Counted from the first letter of the stretch, positions 31,585 through 44,200 are shown. The stretch: 64,000 bases of DNA from Marvania coccoides (GCA_963854735.1 OY978098.1:1245501-1309500); one strand, 5' to 3'. A program made the numbers and translations. Notes: generated from the sequence alone by a model not told the origin.

Positions 31585-32227
31585 GGTGTTCTCTGGCTCT
31601 ACCCTGGGGGTTTCGGCACCCCCTGCACCTCAATTGGTACCCCCTCGGCGGCAGCAGTGAAATGCTGAAATACCACCGCCTGCGAACCTTCCCAGCGAGT
31701 TTGCGGAAAGACAATCCACCCAAGAGCCTCTGCGGATTGCGGCAAGTGTAGCGGAGGAGTGCTGCATTGCTACAAAAGAAAAGCCTGTCGTGGTAAAGGC
31801 AGCGGCAGCGGCAGCAGCAGTGGATCATGAAAAGGCTCCCCTCTCAGCAGCAGAGGCTGTGCAGCTGGAGGCGTTGCTGGAAATGCAGAGGCGGCAGCAA
31901 GGGCCGACGGTAGCCACGAGGGCGGGAGGAGCACCAAGCGTTCAAATGCTGCCGCTGTTTTCGCCGGCGCTGCAGTTCGCTATGGGTGGTGGCGCTGCTC
32001 CAGTGGGACAAGCAGCAGCTTTGCAGGCGTTCCAGCAGCTGCCCACATGCAGCTGCAGGCGGTGCAAGCGACAAGTCTGGCAGCTATGCATAAAAAAAAT
32101 GAGAAATAAATGAGGCGGGAGCGGGGGCAGGATATGCAAGAGGGCAAAATATGTCGATTTTAAATGTAATACACCGTTTTTGTAACTTCAAAGTAGTTGA
32201 ATAGCCCAAAACGGGCTGATTTAGACC

Positions 32228-32267
32228 AGCCCGTGAAATCTCATGGGCTAGTAGAAATGTGCTCTAG
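32228..32267 (+). mobile_element. Helitron-like 3' terminus, copy 2
   Basis: Hairpin AGCCCGTGA-AATC-TCATGGGCT (one mismatch, 32228-32249), exactly 14 bases before CTAG (32264-32267) followed by A. Stem sequence, loop size and spacing parallel copy 1. Confidence 0.45.
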
Positions 32268-32390
32268 AAAGCCTGTTCCGAACCATGGTGGCCGACCCTA
32301 GGGCGCAATTTGTTCCGGAAAAAAAAACTTTGCGTTTTCGCGCCTTGAGAAGTGTTCAATAGGGCTCCGCCCAGAATGCTTGGGCTTCGC

Positions 32391-32400
32391 CAATATAAAT
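32391..32400 (+). promoter_or_regulatory. Candidate TATA box
   Basis: AATATAAATA lies about 80 bases before the ATG of the orphan gene at 32477. Three direct ACATAGCT repeats follow at 32417-32442. Confidence 0.35.
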
Positions 32401-32476
32401 AACTAGGTAACCATAAACATAGCTACATAGCTACATAGCTACGGCAAGAAACGCGACAGGGTCTGGGACTCGCGAA

Positions 32477-33771
32477 ATGGCCACTGACTTCACCACGCCC
32501 ACAGTAAAGCTGTCAACCATCACCCCGGTCCACACAATGATACTCAAAGGTGGTATGGACATAGATTCCAGCACCAGCCTCCGTCCACCGGCACCCCGGG
32601 TTGAAAACGTGAGATTGCTATGGATTGCAATGTTCGATCTCCTCAATTTTAATTAATTGTTGTAGCGAGTAAGTTGGACCATCTATACGCAATGTTTTAC
32701 AGGAGGAGGAATACACCCGCGGATGGGGCACTAAGAACCCACCGGTTTCTGCCAACCCGTCTGCGCTGTTGAAGCTGCTGGAGGAACGCCATCCTGGCGC
32801 ATCCTTGACGGCCTTCCGTCGTGGCTGCCTGATCTCGTACTGGCCCATGCTAATGGAGATCGCGCGGTACCGACCCAAGATTTTGCAGAAGCCCGAGGCG
32901 TTCATTCTCGCGTTCCAACAGCTTGGGAGCGTCACCGCGCTGATGGAGCAGCCGGACTGGGCGGTCATTCACGCTGGACGCGGCTTTAACGACCAAACGA
33001 AGCGGGGGGTCATTGAAGACCTGAGATACGCCCGTTTCGCGGGCACCTTCAACCTTGCGCACGACAACTTGCCACCGAAAGTGGCCGATGATGCATGCCC
33101 GAGGCACGTCAACATACTGCAGCGCTATCAAGACGGATGTGTGGGCCTCCACCTGCCGGATTCAGCAAGGCGGGCGCGCGACCAGCCCGCCTCTTCCTCT
33201 GCCCTGCAAGCCTCTCCCATGGTTATTGACCAGCCCCGCAAAACGGCGAGCGGAAAGCCTGTGGTAAGTCGGCAACTCAATTGCATTACAGCTTCTGGGC
33301 ATCACATTAATAATAAATTAACTTAAAATAGTTTGGTTTTAGGCTCGGTGCTGGGTGGATGAGCTGAAGCTGGTGAAAAGCGCTGAATCAAAGATACGCA
33401 TTGCCGTAGATTGGTCAAAGCTGACGATTGAGGACGTCAAAAAAGAACACGGTGGGGTCTATGAGGAGGCAGCCACACACAGTTTGCGCAAATGCTACCA
33501 CTGCGCCCTGGTAGGCGGTACATTTTGCGAAGCGGTGTTGCGCTCGAGCTCGCACTCCTGCAACAACCAAATTCTGGCGGTAGCCCGCACCGAGGCCCTC
33601 GGCGGCAAAACCAAGGGGCGCGCCGTGGCGAGTCAAAACATAGAGAAGCTGGAGTGGCAGGCGAACTTGGATGCGGACCCTGCTTGCAAAATTAAACGGC
33701 AGGAGTTCACCGTGGCAGACCAAGATGAGCTGTCCAAGCTGCTGCCGCAAGCATGGTTTAATTCTTTATAG
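32477..33771 (+). CDS. Orphan three-exon protein
   Basis: Exons 32477..32608, 32703..33263 and 33343..33771 give 373 residues with clean GT-AG borders. Exon 1 is MATDFTTPTVKLSTITPVHT and onward. Exon 2 has a helical block (LLKLLEERHPGASLTAFRRG, YWPMLMEIARYRPKILQKPE) and FNLAHDNLPPKVADDACPRH. Exon 3 has WVDELKLVKSAESKIRIAVD, CYHCALVGGTFCEAVL and SSHSCNNQILAVARTEALGG. I recognise no family. Three Cys in CYHC...C could bind metal. It lies among mobile DNA and could be a transposon cargo or accessory gene, but no flanking inverted repeats were found. Confidence 0.65.
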
Positions 33772-34335
33772 TGTGAAACGAGTGGCTCTTTACTCGTCAA
33801 GACGTGCATTAGACGGGTAGCGCCAGAGGAGTGGTTGTGGGCAACTGGGTGGGTTTTGGGATTTGCGAAAGTGAGGCTGCAGTTTATTCTCTTCCCTAAT
33901 TTACATGTTAAAACAAATGAATTGTAATTAAAAAGCTGTTGACATTCACAAGAGCATATGAAAAAGCATTGCAGCAAGTGGGCCGTTTGCCGTCTGGAGA
34001 GTCCTGCCTCCCCCCCATTTTTTTATTCAGGTCGGTCGCGCCGTTGGGGGACTCAGGAAGGCAGGGGCCAGAGCCTTACATTGTGGGCGACGGTGCGGTA
34101 TCGGCGTAATGCTGTATCCATACGCCCCCTGTACCTCAGGTTGATCCCACCGGTGGAAGGGGGTACTCCGCCTTACTGTGGCGGGGTGAGTGGCACGTCG
34201 GCTTGCACCAACCTTGGTAGTAGACGTTACAACCATATGCAAAACCTCCAAACCGTTACCCGGGTTGGGTGACGTAATCAATAATAATTCCCAAACCAAA
34301 ATTAATGAAATAAAGTTGAAGCTTACAACGATGCA
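33772..34335 (+). other. Intergenic stretch containing dispersed repeat copy B
   Basis: No gene. It mostly consists of the dispersed repeat described separately and the 3' flank of SERINC. Confidence 0.5.
34028..34255 (+). repeat. Dispersed repeat, copy B
   Basis: Ordered blocks shared with 7118-7290: GTCGGTCGCGCCGT, GGGGCCAGAGCC, CAGGTTGATCC, TACTGTGGCGGGG, GTGGCACGTCG, GGTAGTAGACGT, CAACCATATG and CAAAACCTC. It holds an extra stretch of about 60 bases (TTACATTGTGGGCGACGG and onward) that copy A lacks. Confidence 0.75.
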
Positions 34336-35844
34336 TCAACTAAAATCTCTGCCGCACAATATTCTGTGCGCTACGAGGCTCCACAAGTACAGCAGCGCGC
34401 AAATCCAGCTGGCCCCCATTTTTGCCCACACGCTGCCCCACCCTTTGTCCATTCTGAACTCCCCCTGCTCGTCCTCGTAGATGCCCCACCCAATCAGCAC
34501 CATGGCCACGTAGGCAGAGGCCAGTGTGAAAGTGAAGTAGAAGAAATCAGGGCGGTAGGGCAGCCCCTCGTCTTCCGATTCTCGGGACGAGCCTTTGACG
34601 GTTGTGCTGAAGCTGGAGCTGGAGCGCCCCGAGTTCACTGTGCTGAAGCCCACCGTGAACATGACCAGCAGGAACCCAACAATCTGCAGAGTGCATTACG
34701 ATGGAAAAGGGCGAGGTATCAATCGAAAGCAGCGTTGGCAAATTCCCTGCAGCGGCAACCGCCTTTTCTGTTGGTCACACACCCCGTGGACTCACCGTGA
34801 TGACGCTGTTGGTGCCAGTGGGGTTGTAAGGGTCATCAGGGTTGTACTTCCCTGGCGAGCACTCGTTGATCGTCCCGTCTTTGTTCTTCTTGGGCTCGCT
34901 GCACATATCGACAACGACACACATTTTTTTAAAGAGGTAAGCGACCACGTACGAGCAAGAACGGATTTCGCACCTGTCGAGCGCGCTCCACGTGTAAAAC
35001 ATGCAATAGGCAAACGTTACAGCGCTGGTGAGCAGTCCCGCTGAGTCTGGGCGAATCGGGGTCACAGAGATTGCGCCGTACACCAAGAACAGCGCCAGGG
35101 CGAAGGTAATGAAGAAGGTGTTGAGGGTGCAGCTCTTGCTGGGCACCCAGTAGACGTAGAGGAAGGCCATGCCGGTGAGCGTGGCGGCGATGAGCGCTAG
35201 CGTGCCGACAACCATCGCAACCCTGGCCCAGTTGGCCTCGTGATTGAGGAACCACTCGTTGATCGCGTACACAAAGTCCAGGAGCACCACGAGCTGGATG
35301 AGAATGAAAGTAGCGGACATGATGTAAGCGGCGTAGGTATACCCATGAAATAATTCATTGGGCAGGCCAAAGGTGAGCGCAATCAGGCCCGCCCACAGCG
35401 TAAACCTACAAAAATAAGGGTTTAAACCCAAGTGTCACAGAATTTGCGCTATTCTTATTGGAAAGAAAGAGAAAAAAACCTTTGCAAAGTCGAAGGCAGC
35501 ATCTGCTCTTCCCAGCTCCTGCTACCCTCCGCGCCCGCGACTCACTTGAAGATCCAGAAGCCGGTGTGCAGGTTCACGCGCACGTTGTCCTTCTCCGTCA
35601 CTCCCAGCGACAGCAGGCACATCGTGGCAAAAAATAGCATGGAGCCAAAAGAAAGGCGCAGCACGGCCAAGTCGCCGCACGTGTTGTACTGGGTGCACCC
35701 CTCCGCTGGGCCAAAGTCCAGAGCGGTGCCGCTGTAGTCGCGCAGCACCCATGACGTAATGTTCACAACGAGAAAGCCTGCATAGTAAATCCACGAAGCC
35801 CACTTGAAAGGAACAGAGCAGCAGCCCGTGCGCAGGCTTGGCAT
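34336..35844 (-). CDS. SERINC/TMS family membrane protein
   Basis: Exons 35844..35546, 35405..34974, 34898..34796 and 34683..34336 give 393 residues. Serine incorporator (TDE1/TMS) proteins are multi-pass membrane proteins of the secretory pathway and plasma membrane, linked to serine-derived lipid supply and membrane asymmetry. About ten hydrophobic helices are visible. Family hallmarks include GFWIFK joined across the intron to FTLWAGLIAL, then FILIQLVVLLDFVYAINEWF, CTLNTFFITFALAL, PIRPDSAGLLTSAVTFAYCM and a C-terminal FFYFTFTLASAYVAMVLIGW, SVWAKMGASWICALLYLWS. All introns are GT-AG and the phases rebuild these motifs. The N terminus (MPSLRTGCCSVPF) is short, but the ATG is well placed. Confidence 0.92.
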
Positions 35845-36486
35845 GGCTGCACTGTTCCAAATTGGTGATAGGGGAGCTTGGGGGGTGGCGGGTGGAAGGA
35901 GGTGGGAGGAGAGAGCTCACTGGCGGAAGTGGTAGTTGGGTGCCAACGAACGTGGGGGAGTGCGCCAGCAGCGGGTATCTCTCCAAGAATGGGGAAAACA
36001 AGAAGTTCTTGGGCGCTCTGGGTAGGGTCAGGGACACGGAAGGCGGTCGGGCGAAACGCAGGTAAAGGCGATCAAGATGGAATAATAGACGAGGTTCTTC
36101 AGAAGAGAAAATCGAGAAGAAACATGCAAGTTTTTGTGCAGTTGGATTGTTTTTTAAATATTGGATTAATTTAAACGAGAACGAAGCGTGTAGGGCTTCA
36201 AACTAGTGAGCGAGGTAGTTTTAATCGCTGAAAAATAATGATCAGGCGCTCTTGGTTCCTTTCAACGCAGTCTGCAAGTATATTATAACTATTTTGTTTA
36301 TGTTGCACTAGCAATAAGCGCCGTTGCGGTCGCCAGATAAAATGTCACTCTATTTTTAACTTTTCGAGGGCCTTGCACCGTGTTCTATTCCACATCACTG
36401 CGCGTGTTAGCTTCATAAAAATTTCATGAACAGTTGAAGCCGCCTCTTAGCCCCGATCGCTCCACTCGCATTACGCATAAGTGGAG
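35845..36486 (+). other. Divergent intergenic region
   Basis: Lies between the SERINC start (minus) and the PHD gene start (plus); it presumably holds both promoters. No further feature is seen. Confidence 0.5.
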
Positions 36487-39400
36487 ATGAGTGACCCTGC
36501 GGCTGCCAGCGGGCCTCTGGCGCCCGTGTGGCTGGCCAAACCCGACGCCACGTTCGAGGAGGCGCTATTGGTGGGGCGCGGCATCGCTGCGACCGCCTCC
36601 CAGGCGCTGCCGACGCTCCCCCGCCGCGATGCCTCCCGCCACGCCCCGGCCACCCTCTCGGAGGCGCTCTCCCTCTACCACGCCCGCGAAGACGCCAAGA
36701 AGAAGCACGCCGCCAACAAGGTCACGAAGGCCAAGTACAAGTCCCTCGGCAGCGCGCTGCTGGGCCCCGACGACAGCTTCCCCGGCGCTCGTGAGGGCGG
36801 CGGGGACGCTGGGGCGTTCTGGATGTACGTGGAGGACTTTTTCAGGGACGCCACGCAGGAGGACCTGCACGACGTGATCCCGCTGCTGGCCGCCCCTCGC
36901 AGCGACCCCGCTTTCTTCTCAGTGCCGCCAGGGAGCGGAGCACAGCTGCCGGGCGTTGTCAAGGCGCCGCCGCCGCCGCCGCCCCCCCCTCCCCCACCCC
37001 CCGCCATTCCCCATTACAATCCCATCGCTGCGGCGCTCACCCCGGGCGCTGCCGCACTGGGCGGGGACGCCGAGGGCAACAGCCTCCTGGAGCGGCGGAG
37101 CTGCCGGCTGGTGTCAAAGCATGCGCGCGGGAGCGACGCCTCCCGCTTCGCATTTTTCGATGACGATGACGACGATGAGGAGCGAGACACGCGGGACTAT
37201 GCAGCGCGCTACCACGCTGGGTTTACTGGCACCGAAGACGACGAAGGCGGAACTTCGGCAGCAGAGCCGTCCGCCGCCACTGAAGCCGCGGCTGGCACCG
37301 CCGCCGCGACCGCAGCTGCCGCGGTAGCGGCAACAGCCATGACGATGCCGCTGACGGCCAGCGGCGCGGTGCCGTCGGCGCTGTGGGACGTTTTGCCCGA
37401 CGGCAGACTGGTGGCGCTGGCGCAGCAGCTGGACGAGCTCAGCGCGGCGTTGGGCATCGCGGAGGAGCCGCGGCTGCCAGCAGCGGTGCCTGCGGCAGCA
37501 AGAGGCGCAGGGTTCAGGGCGCTGAGCGCCCCGGACCGAGCGCAGTTGGTGCGATGGCTGGAGGAGCGTGGGGCAGTGCTGGCTGGCCTCCTGGGCTGCA
37601 AAATCGACGTGGAAATGCTGCAATTAAGGCGGGGAGTTGGTAACGATGGCACGGCAGGCGGGACTGGCCCTTTTGCTGCCGCCACCACCACTTTAAGCCT
37701 CCCTTTTGACGGTCACATCCACCCCTACACAAATCTAGTCCTGCGCAGCAGGGTGCCGCTGCACGTGCAGATGGCGGCCATGGAGGGCCACGCCTTCGAC
37801 CTGGCGGGCAGGACCCCTGCCACGGAGCTGCTGCAGGAGCACACAGAAGGCGGCGGCGGCGGCCATGCAGCGGGGGAGGGCGGAGCGTTTGGCGGGGCGT
37901 TCACCCCGAGAGCTGGCATGGTGAAGGATGAGGCGGGTGGTGGGATGTTCCCTGGGTCCAGCGCGGTTGCAGGGGGCGCGCTGGGCGCTATGGCAGGAGC
38001 GGAAGGAGGAACCTCAATGGCGGTTTCTGCTGCCCCCAGTTCCTCGATGATCAGCGGCGGGGAGGATGGGCTGCACGACGATGGCGCGTCAGGGGCGGAG
38101 GAAGGGCGGCTTGGGAGCGCGTTTAGCGGCCGTTCTGGCGCCAGGCAGAGGGGCATCTCAAATTATGCTCTGCTGGCTGGGAAGAAAGATCCAGCCAAAG
38201 CGGCGGCGGCGGCGGCGCAGCGCAAGCAGGTGAAGGCCGCAAGCGCTGCCGCGGAGGCACAAGCGGCCGCGGCGCACCCTGTTGCGCAGGCGGTGGCGGC
38301 GGCGGTGGCGGCGGGCGGATCTGCAGAGGGCCCTACCGATGCTTCAGCTGCTGCGCAGTGGGAGGCGGTGACTGCTGACCCCGCGCTGCTGGCGGCTGCG
38401 CCCCAGGACGAGATCGCTGCGGAGACGTTGGCGCTGCAGGCTGAGCTGGCGGCGGTGGCGACATCCACCAGGACGCTGCTGGTGACGGCGCTGCAGGGGT
38501 TGCTGCACGACCTGCCGCGGCAGCGCGAAGCCGCGGCGGTGCGCGCTGCAGAGGAGGCTGAAGTCAAGGCCTGGGTCATGGTGAGAAAGAGCAATAAAAT
38601 AAAACACAGCTGCATTATTTTTTTGCTTGCATGCAACAATTTTATGTCCGTTTATTAAATTAAAATGTGTGTATGCGTGTTTTATGATTTCAAATTCCCC
38701 CCTCCCCTTTGTGCTTGCAGCGTGCGAGAGAGATGAAGAAGCGGGAGTTGAAGCAGCGGCGGGATGCAGCGCACAGGGACGCGCTGGCGGTGGCAGGCAC
38801 GCAATCGCCCCGCCCGGTGCTGGGGCTGCACCACGGCATGGCGGCAGACGCCTCCCCTGGAGAGGATGGCCTCGTGCCTGCCCCCTTCCTCAGCGCAGAC
38901 GTGAGCATTCTTAAACATTCGTTTTATTTCATTATTTCAACTGTTTCTGTCTCTCTCTCAACTGAATGAGAAAAAGTAAATTGTTTAGCTTACATTGCTG
39001 TTCGATTTCTTGTTTCTCTCTCTCTTAGGAGCTCCACGACGTGCTGGCCCACCGCCGCGAGGAAGACGAGGCGTTCTGCGCCGTCTGCGGCGACGGCCAC
39101 TCCGCTCCGCCCAACGTCATCCTCTTCTGCGACCGCTGCGACGTGGCGGTGCATCAGCACTGCTATGACGTGGGCGTGGTCCCCGAGACCGAGTGGCTGT
39201 GCTGGCCGTGCCGCGAGTACGAGGAACAGCAGCGGGGAGCGGGAGTGGCGCAAGCGGAGATTCGCCCACCGCACGCCCTCCCTGACGAGCGCCGCGACCT
39301 GCCGGGAGGTTCCAAGGACGTCAAATGCGCGCTGTGCCCCATCCGGTGCGGCGCGTTCAAGAAGACGTCGGACGGGGCGCAGTGGGTGCACCAGACCTGC

Positions 39401-41101
39401 GCTCTGTGGCACCCAGAGTGCTTCATGGTGGCCGGATCGCAGCCCAACGTGGTGGAGGGTCTCAACCGCATCCCCGCGCGCCGCTGGACCACCAACTGCG
39501 ACATTTGCGGGCTGTCTGGCTACGAGAACGGGGCGGTGGTCAACTGCAAGCACCCCGGCACCTGCCAGTACTCCTTCCACGTGCTGTGCGCCCGCAACTG
39601 CGGTCTCTACCTCAGTGCGTTGGCTGTTTCATTCAATAACGCAAAGTTTGCTACTTTTCGATACGATTTTAGCCACATGCATTGTTATTTTTCATGATTT
39701 TTAGTTTCAATACAAATCGACTCAATAAAATCGGGTTTTTTGTGTGCAGCTGTGCGGCTCAACCAGCAGGGCCGCCCCCTGCACCGCATCTACTGCGCGG
39801 TGCACAGCCGGGGGCAGCAGGAGAAGGACGCCCGCGTCGCCGTGGACCGCGTGGAGGGCGAGCAAAAGGCGGTGGCAGCGGAAGTCGACAGAGCAGCCCT
39901 GGAGCAGGAGTGGGACGCCGCGATGATGGGGCTGGCGATGAGGGAGGACGAGCTCACTCGCATGCGCGCTATCCGCGTGAACATGGAGCACTGCCGCGTG
40001 CTGCTGGATCAGTGCAAGCGGCAGGAGCGGCTGCGCAAGCAGCTGGTCACAGCCGCCCCCGCGGTGCAGGCCGAGCGGCTGCAGAACCCCGTGGCGGCGG
40101 TTGAGTTTTTGGACCGGCTGAAGGCGATGGAGGCGCAGGGCATGACGCCAGGGCAGCAGCTGGAGGCGATTCAGGCGCAGGGTGCCGTGAGGGCGGCCGC
40201 TGCCGCCGCAGCTGGCGGTGCTGCGGCTCTGGGGGCCGGCTCTGAGGAGGCGGTTCTCATGGAAGGGGTGGTGACTGGAGGGGCAGAAGGAGGGGACGCT
40301 GCGGCAGAGCCAGGGGCGACGAGGCGGGCATCAGCAAGAACGGCTGGAAAGCGCAAACAAGCCGAGGATGCGGTCACGCAGCCTGGGCCGGCGCCCTCCG
40401 CGTCAAAATCGGCGCGACCAGGCACAGCTGCTGCTTCCAAAGCGGCGACGCCTGCCGAGGGCTCGCCCGCTGATGGACTGCCGGCCTCGAAAAAGGCTAA
40501 GCGCTCCCAGAGCACGGCAACAGAGCCTGGCGGCGGTGGGGCTACCAAGTCGGGGGGGGGGGCGAAGTCTTATCGCGGCGGCGGCGGCAACACCGCCACC
40601 GCTGCGCCCTCCTCGGCTGCCATCGAGTGCCAGAGGGTTCTTTCTACCTCAGAAGCTGCTGACATCAACAGCAAGCTCCCGCCCGGGTTCAAGTATGTTC
40701 CCATCGACCAGCTGCCGGCCAACATGACCGCGAGCGAGGAGAAGGAGCCGTCGGCACGGGCAGCACGGCTGGCGTTGCGGCAAGCCACCGCTGCCGCCGC
40801 TGCGGATGGGGAGGAAGAGGAGGAAAGCGAGAAGGATGCGCCAGCGGAGGGGACGGCTGCGGGCCCCTCTCACAGCGGCGCAACGGGGGCAGCAGCAGCA
40901 GCGCCGGCAGTAGCAGGAGCGTCCCCTCGCGCAGCTGCGGCAGCCACGGCTGATGCAGGTGGAGGCTTGCCTGTGGCAGATCCAAGCTCTGCAAGAGCCG
41001 CTGCTGCGCCTGCTCCTGAAGTTGAGGCTGGGGCAGAGACAGCAGAGCCGCCTGCCACCGATGTTCGAGTGACTCGAAGCAGCTCAGCTCGCAAGCATTG
41101 A
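36487..41101 (+). CDS. Large PHD + extended PHD finger protein
   Basis: Exons 36487..38580, 38721..38900, 39029..39614 and 39750..41101 encode 1403 residues. The first 700 are Ala/Gly/Pro-rich and largely disordered; they include a polyproline run (near 165), an acidic DDDDDEE patch and a few ordered stretches (FWMYVEDFFRDATQEDL). Exon 3 carries a PHD finger (CAVCGDGHSAPP, LFCDRCDVAVHQHCYDVGV, WLCWPC, about 775-830). An extended PHD follows (CALCPIRCGAFKK, WVHQTCALWHPECF, CDICGLSGYENGAVVNC, YSFHVLCARNC, about 865-960), ending across the last intron. The last exon starts TVRLNQQGRPLHRIYC and goes on to a coiled coil and a low-complexity tail. This is the histone-reading module of BRPF/JADE/AF10-type proteins. 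The start is the first ATG of the frame (GAGATGAGTGAC). Confidence 0.88.
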
Positions 41102-41283
41102 ACGACATAGAAACTAAAACATATACCATCATTTTTAAATGGTTTATTTTTACTCTTTTGGGAGCACTTGGGCACAGTAAACACGCATTAATAAAATATA
41201 TATAATAACAATATCGGTACAGTTTTCAAATTTATTAGTGTTAAATCTTTATTCATAGCGAAAAATTATCAACCATTTGAAAT
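41102..41283 (+). other. Convergent 3' flanks
   Basis: A short AT-rich gap between two tail-to-tail genes. AATAAAATATATAT at 41190-41203 could serve as a polyadenylation region. Confidence 0.4.
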
Positions 41284-44200
41284 CTAGTTGAGAAAGCCCA
41301 CGCAGTTGGGGGCTCCGCAGCAGCACGGCATTCTTTCTTCGCCGTCCTCCGACTCAAAGCGATAGTTGTAGGTCAGCTCCTGCCCGGGCAAGATGTCCTC
41401 GCGCGCGAAGAACGCCAGCCGCAGCTCTCCATCCAAGGACATGATGCGGGTGTACAGCGAGGGTGAGCAGGAGTGGTTCTGCAGAGGAAGAAGGAAACAT
41501 TTGAGAGGTAGAAAATAAATAATACTAATGGGAAAATAGTTTAAAGCCTTAAATTGAAGCAGTCAGGTTTTTAGCCCTTCTCTTTCAAGAGGGAAAAAAA
41601 GGGAAAGAAAGAACGGGGTCATCAAAAGAGGAATATACTGACTGACTGACTGACTGACTGACTGATTTTTTTCCCTTCCCGACGTTTTCCCCGCTTCTCA
41701 CCGTGAACCTGGCGATGGTGCCCGCGTGCGTGGCGTCCAGCACCCAGTCATCGTCCAGATTGAAGATGTAGCAGTCAGCGCCCTGCGCCAGGTACGCCGC
41801 CTCGCGCTTGTCAGCCACCCCCCGCCGCAGCAACTCCCCTCGAAATTCCACCACCATTGCATCCTGACGCATGGGAACGCGCGCAAACAGCCCCCAACCA
41901 TGAATGCCGCTCTTTCCGAACGCCAGCCGCTCGTGCGCCGTCGCGTTGCACAGCTCCAGCTTCTGCAAATTTTCCACAGCACGAGTAATATGAGATGCAT
42001 TAAAGTCGTTTTTGGTAACACGTGCTTAAATAATTGATTTTGAAGCTAATTCTATAATGAATAAACGAGTACAATAAAAACCACCTCTTTCATTGAGAGC
42101 GTCCGCCCGCCGGCACCACCGCCGCTGCAGCCCGTTGTGCCGGGCCCCAGCGACACCGCGGCCGCCAGGTTGCCTTCCACCACTGCCGCCGCGCCTCCGG
42201 CCAGCAGCACTGGCGGCGGGGCGCGAGCCAGCACCCGAGACAGAGGTTCTCCCGCAGCGGAGGCGTCCTGCACAAGGTTGTGCCGCAGCCGGTGCGCAGC
42301 CCACTCAGCGGGCGTCCAGCAGCGCGATGGCGGCGCGCGTGACATGGAAGCCACCACGTGCGGCAGAGCTTCCAGGTACGCGCGCTTTCCCCACCGAAAG
42401 TCCTCGTCCCCGTCATTTCCCACCGCTGCGCCGCTTTTTTCCCCTCCCCCACTCCACCGCTTCCCCGTGCGCCGCATCTGCTTGCACACCACGCATGTGC
42501 ACCCCGCTCGGTGCCCCGTCCTGGCGGCACCACGAGCGTCCCCGCCGCCGCAGGACCGCGCCGCCTGCCGCCGCTGCACAGTGGCCGCGGTTCCCTTGCT
42601 GGGGCGCCCTGGTTTTGAATCAATGCCCATTGATATCAGCCACGCCTCCATCGTGGTGCCAGGCGCGCCTCCGCCCTTGTCCAGCCGTATCGATGACTTC
42701 CATCTCTTGGCCGCTGACCGCCCCGCCCCACGTTCGAACTCCGTGGGAGAGACCTCATCCCCCGTCTCCTTTATCTTAACCATCAGCCGCCGTAGCCAGA
42801 ACGTGCCACGCACGCCGTTGCACACCACGTCGATAGAGTCGGGGACGTGGGCAGGTAAACTCCGCTGCATTGGCACGCCGCTGGTGCTAACAACGTACGC
42901 AGGCGCCCCATCCTCTCCCCCACCACCGCTCTTTTCTTCTTCGTAGCTCCCGATGCTGGCCCTGCGCCCCGCTCTACCACCTCCACCTCCGCCGCCGCTG
43001 CTCCGCTGTTTCGACCAGTTAACCTTTTCGGTTTTCAAGTCCACCCAGTCGGCGGTGCCGTCGTCGTACAGCACCAGGTGTCGGCTCTGGTCGGCGCGGA
43101 ACGACCGCACCGTGCCGTAGAAGAATTTATCCTCATGGTCCCACCACACTCCCACCCGACGGCCCACAGCTGCCGCCCCCCCCGCAGGGCCGGTCTCCTC
43201 TCCGCCAGCCGCGCCCTCTTCCCTGCGACCCCTGCCACCGCTCCGCGGCCTCGCTACCGCACCTGGGGAGGCCAGTGGACTCTCCACAGCAGCGACAACG
43301 GCAGGAGCGCCGCTGTGAGGGCCTGGCGGTGGCGGTGGCGGCGGGGGCCACACCACGCCCTGGTCGCGCGGGGGCAGCATCTGCAGCCGCCCATTGCGCC
43401 CCTCCCGCTCCAGATCGATCCACTCTGACTTGTTGTCTGCTTCGTACCACACTCTGTACTGCCCATCTGTGGGGCGGTACTCCCGCACCGCTCCGACCCA
43501 CCACTCCGCGTCTTCAGGCCACCACACCCGGCACCACGTGTCTGCCAGCGCCTCAGGCAGCCGACCAGCCAGCACTGAAGCCAGGGAAAAGCTTGGGCGA
43601 CTCGCAGCAGCTGCCGCTGTGGCCGGCGAAGCTTCATCGTCAATGCGGCGGCGTTTGCTGCTGGGCGTTACCGCTGCCATTTCAGCGGCGTCCCTTTCTC
43701 TATCCCTCTCATTCCCACTGCCATTCGGCGCCCCTGCGCTCTGCTCCACCAGGCAAATTACCTCCGGGGACGGCATCAGCGGTGGTGGGTTTTCGCCGAT
43801 AATTTCCACCGAGGGCGTGGATTCCCTCGGTTTTTGTGCTTCTTCTTCTGCAGCAGCAGCAGCCACCACCACCTCAGAGCCCGGGATCCAAAATCCGCCT
43901 TCGGTGGTAGCGCCAATGCCGGTGCCATGGCTGCGCCTCACGAGGCCGCAGTCCAGCCGGGAGGCGCGCGCGCACCCGCCGGGGCAGCGCGGCCGTGGTG
44001 CCGGGGGCGGCAGCTCGTAGGGCTGGCCGTTACAGAGCTTGGAGGCGTCGAGGGAGTCGGGGAGGTCTCCGTAGGTTTCGCTGTCCTCCACCTTGCGAAC
44101 ACCTGCAAAAAGGGTTTCAATATATTGAATAAACGCGAAATTAAATAAAATTTCGTGAAGTCAGAAAAAAAAGCCAATTTCTGTGTTGAAAAAATTCACG

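Larger units (their letters stand above)
30574..32380 (+). other. Gene-poor stretch with Helitron-like ends and a palindrome
   Basis: No firm gene. A CA run and TATATATATATA tract follow U2. An Ala/Gln-rich open frame (about 31751-32113, no ATG; KAAAAAAAV, VQLEALLEMQRRQQ) is GC-rich like coding sequence, but no intron structure or domain could be assigned. It may be a degraded or partial gene. Confidence 0.4.

Noticed and set aside
31751..32113. Ala/Gln-rich open frame as a gene
   Set aside because: No ATG, no splice sites that link to another exon and no domain; kept only as a note under the gene-poor stretch.
36491..38607. Several long alternative frames over the first exon of the large PHD gene
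   Set aside because: GC-rich shadows; only one frame links by splicing to the PHD exons and starts with an ATG.
42090..43802. Plus- and minus-strand frames opposite the SET-gene exon
   Set aside because: They lack domains, while the SET-gene frame has two Tudor-like domains and a SAND domain.
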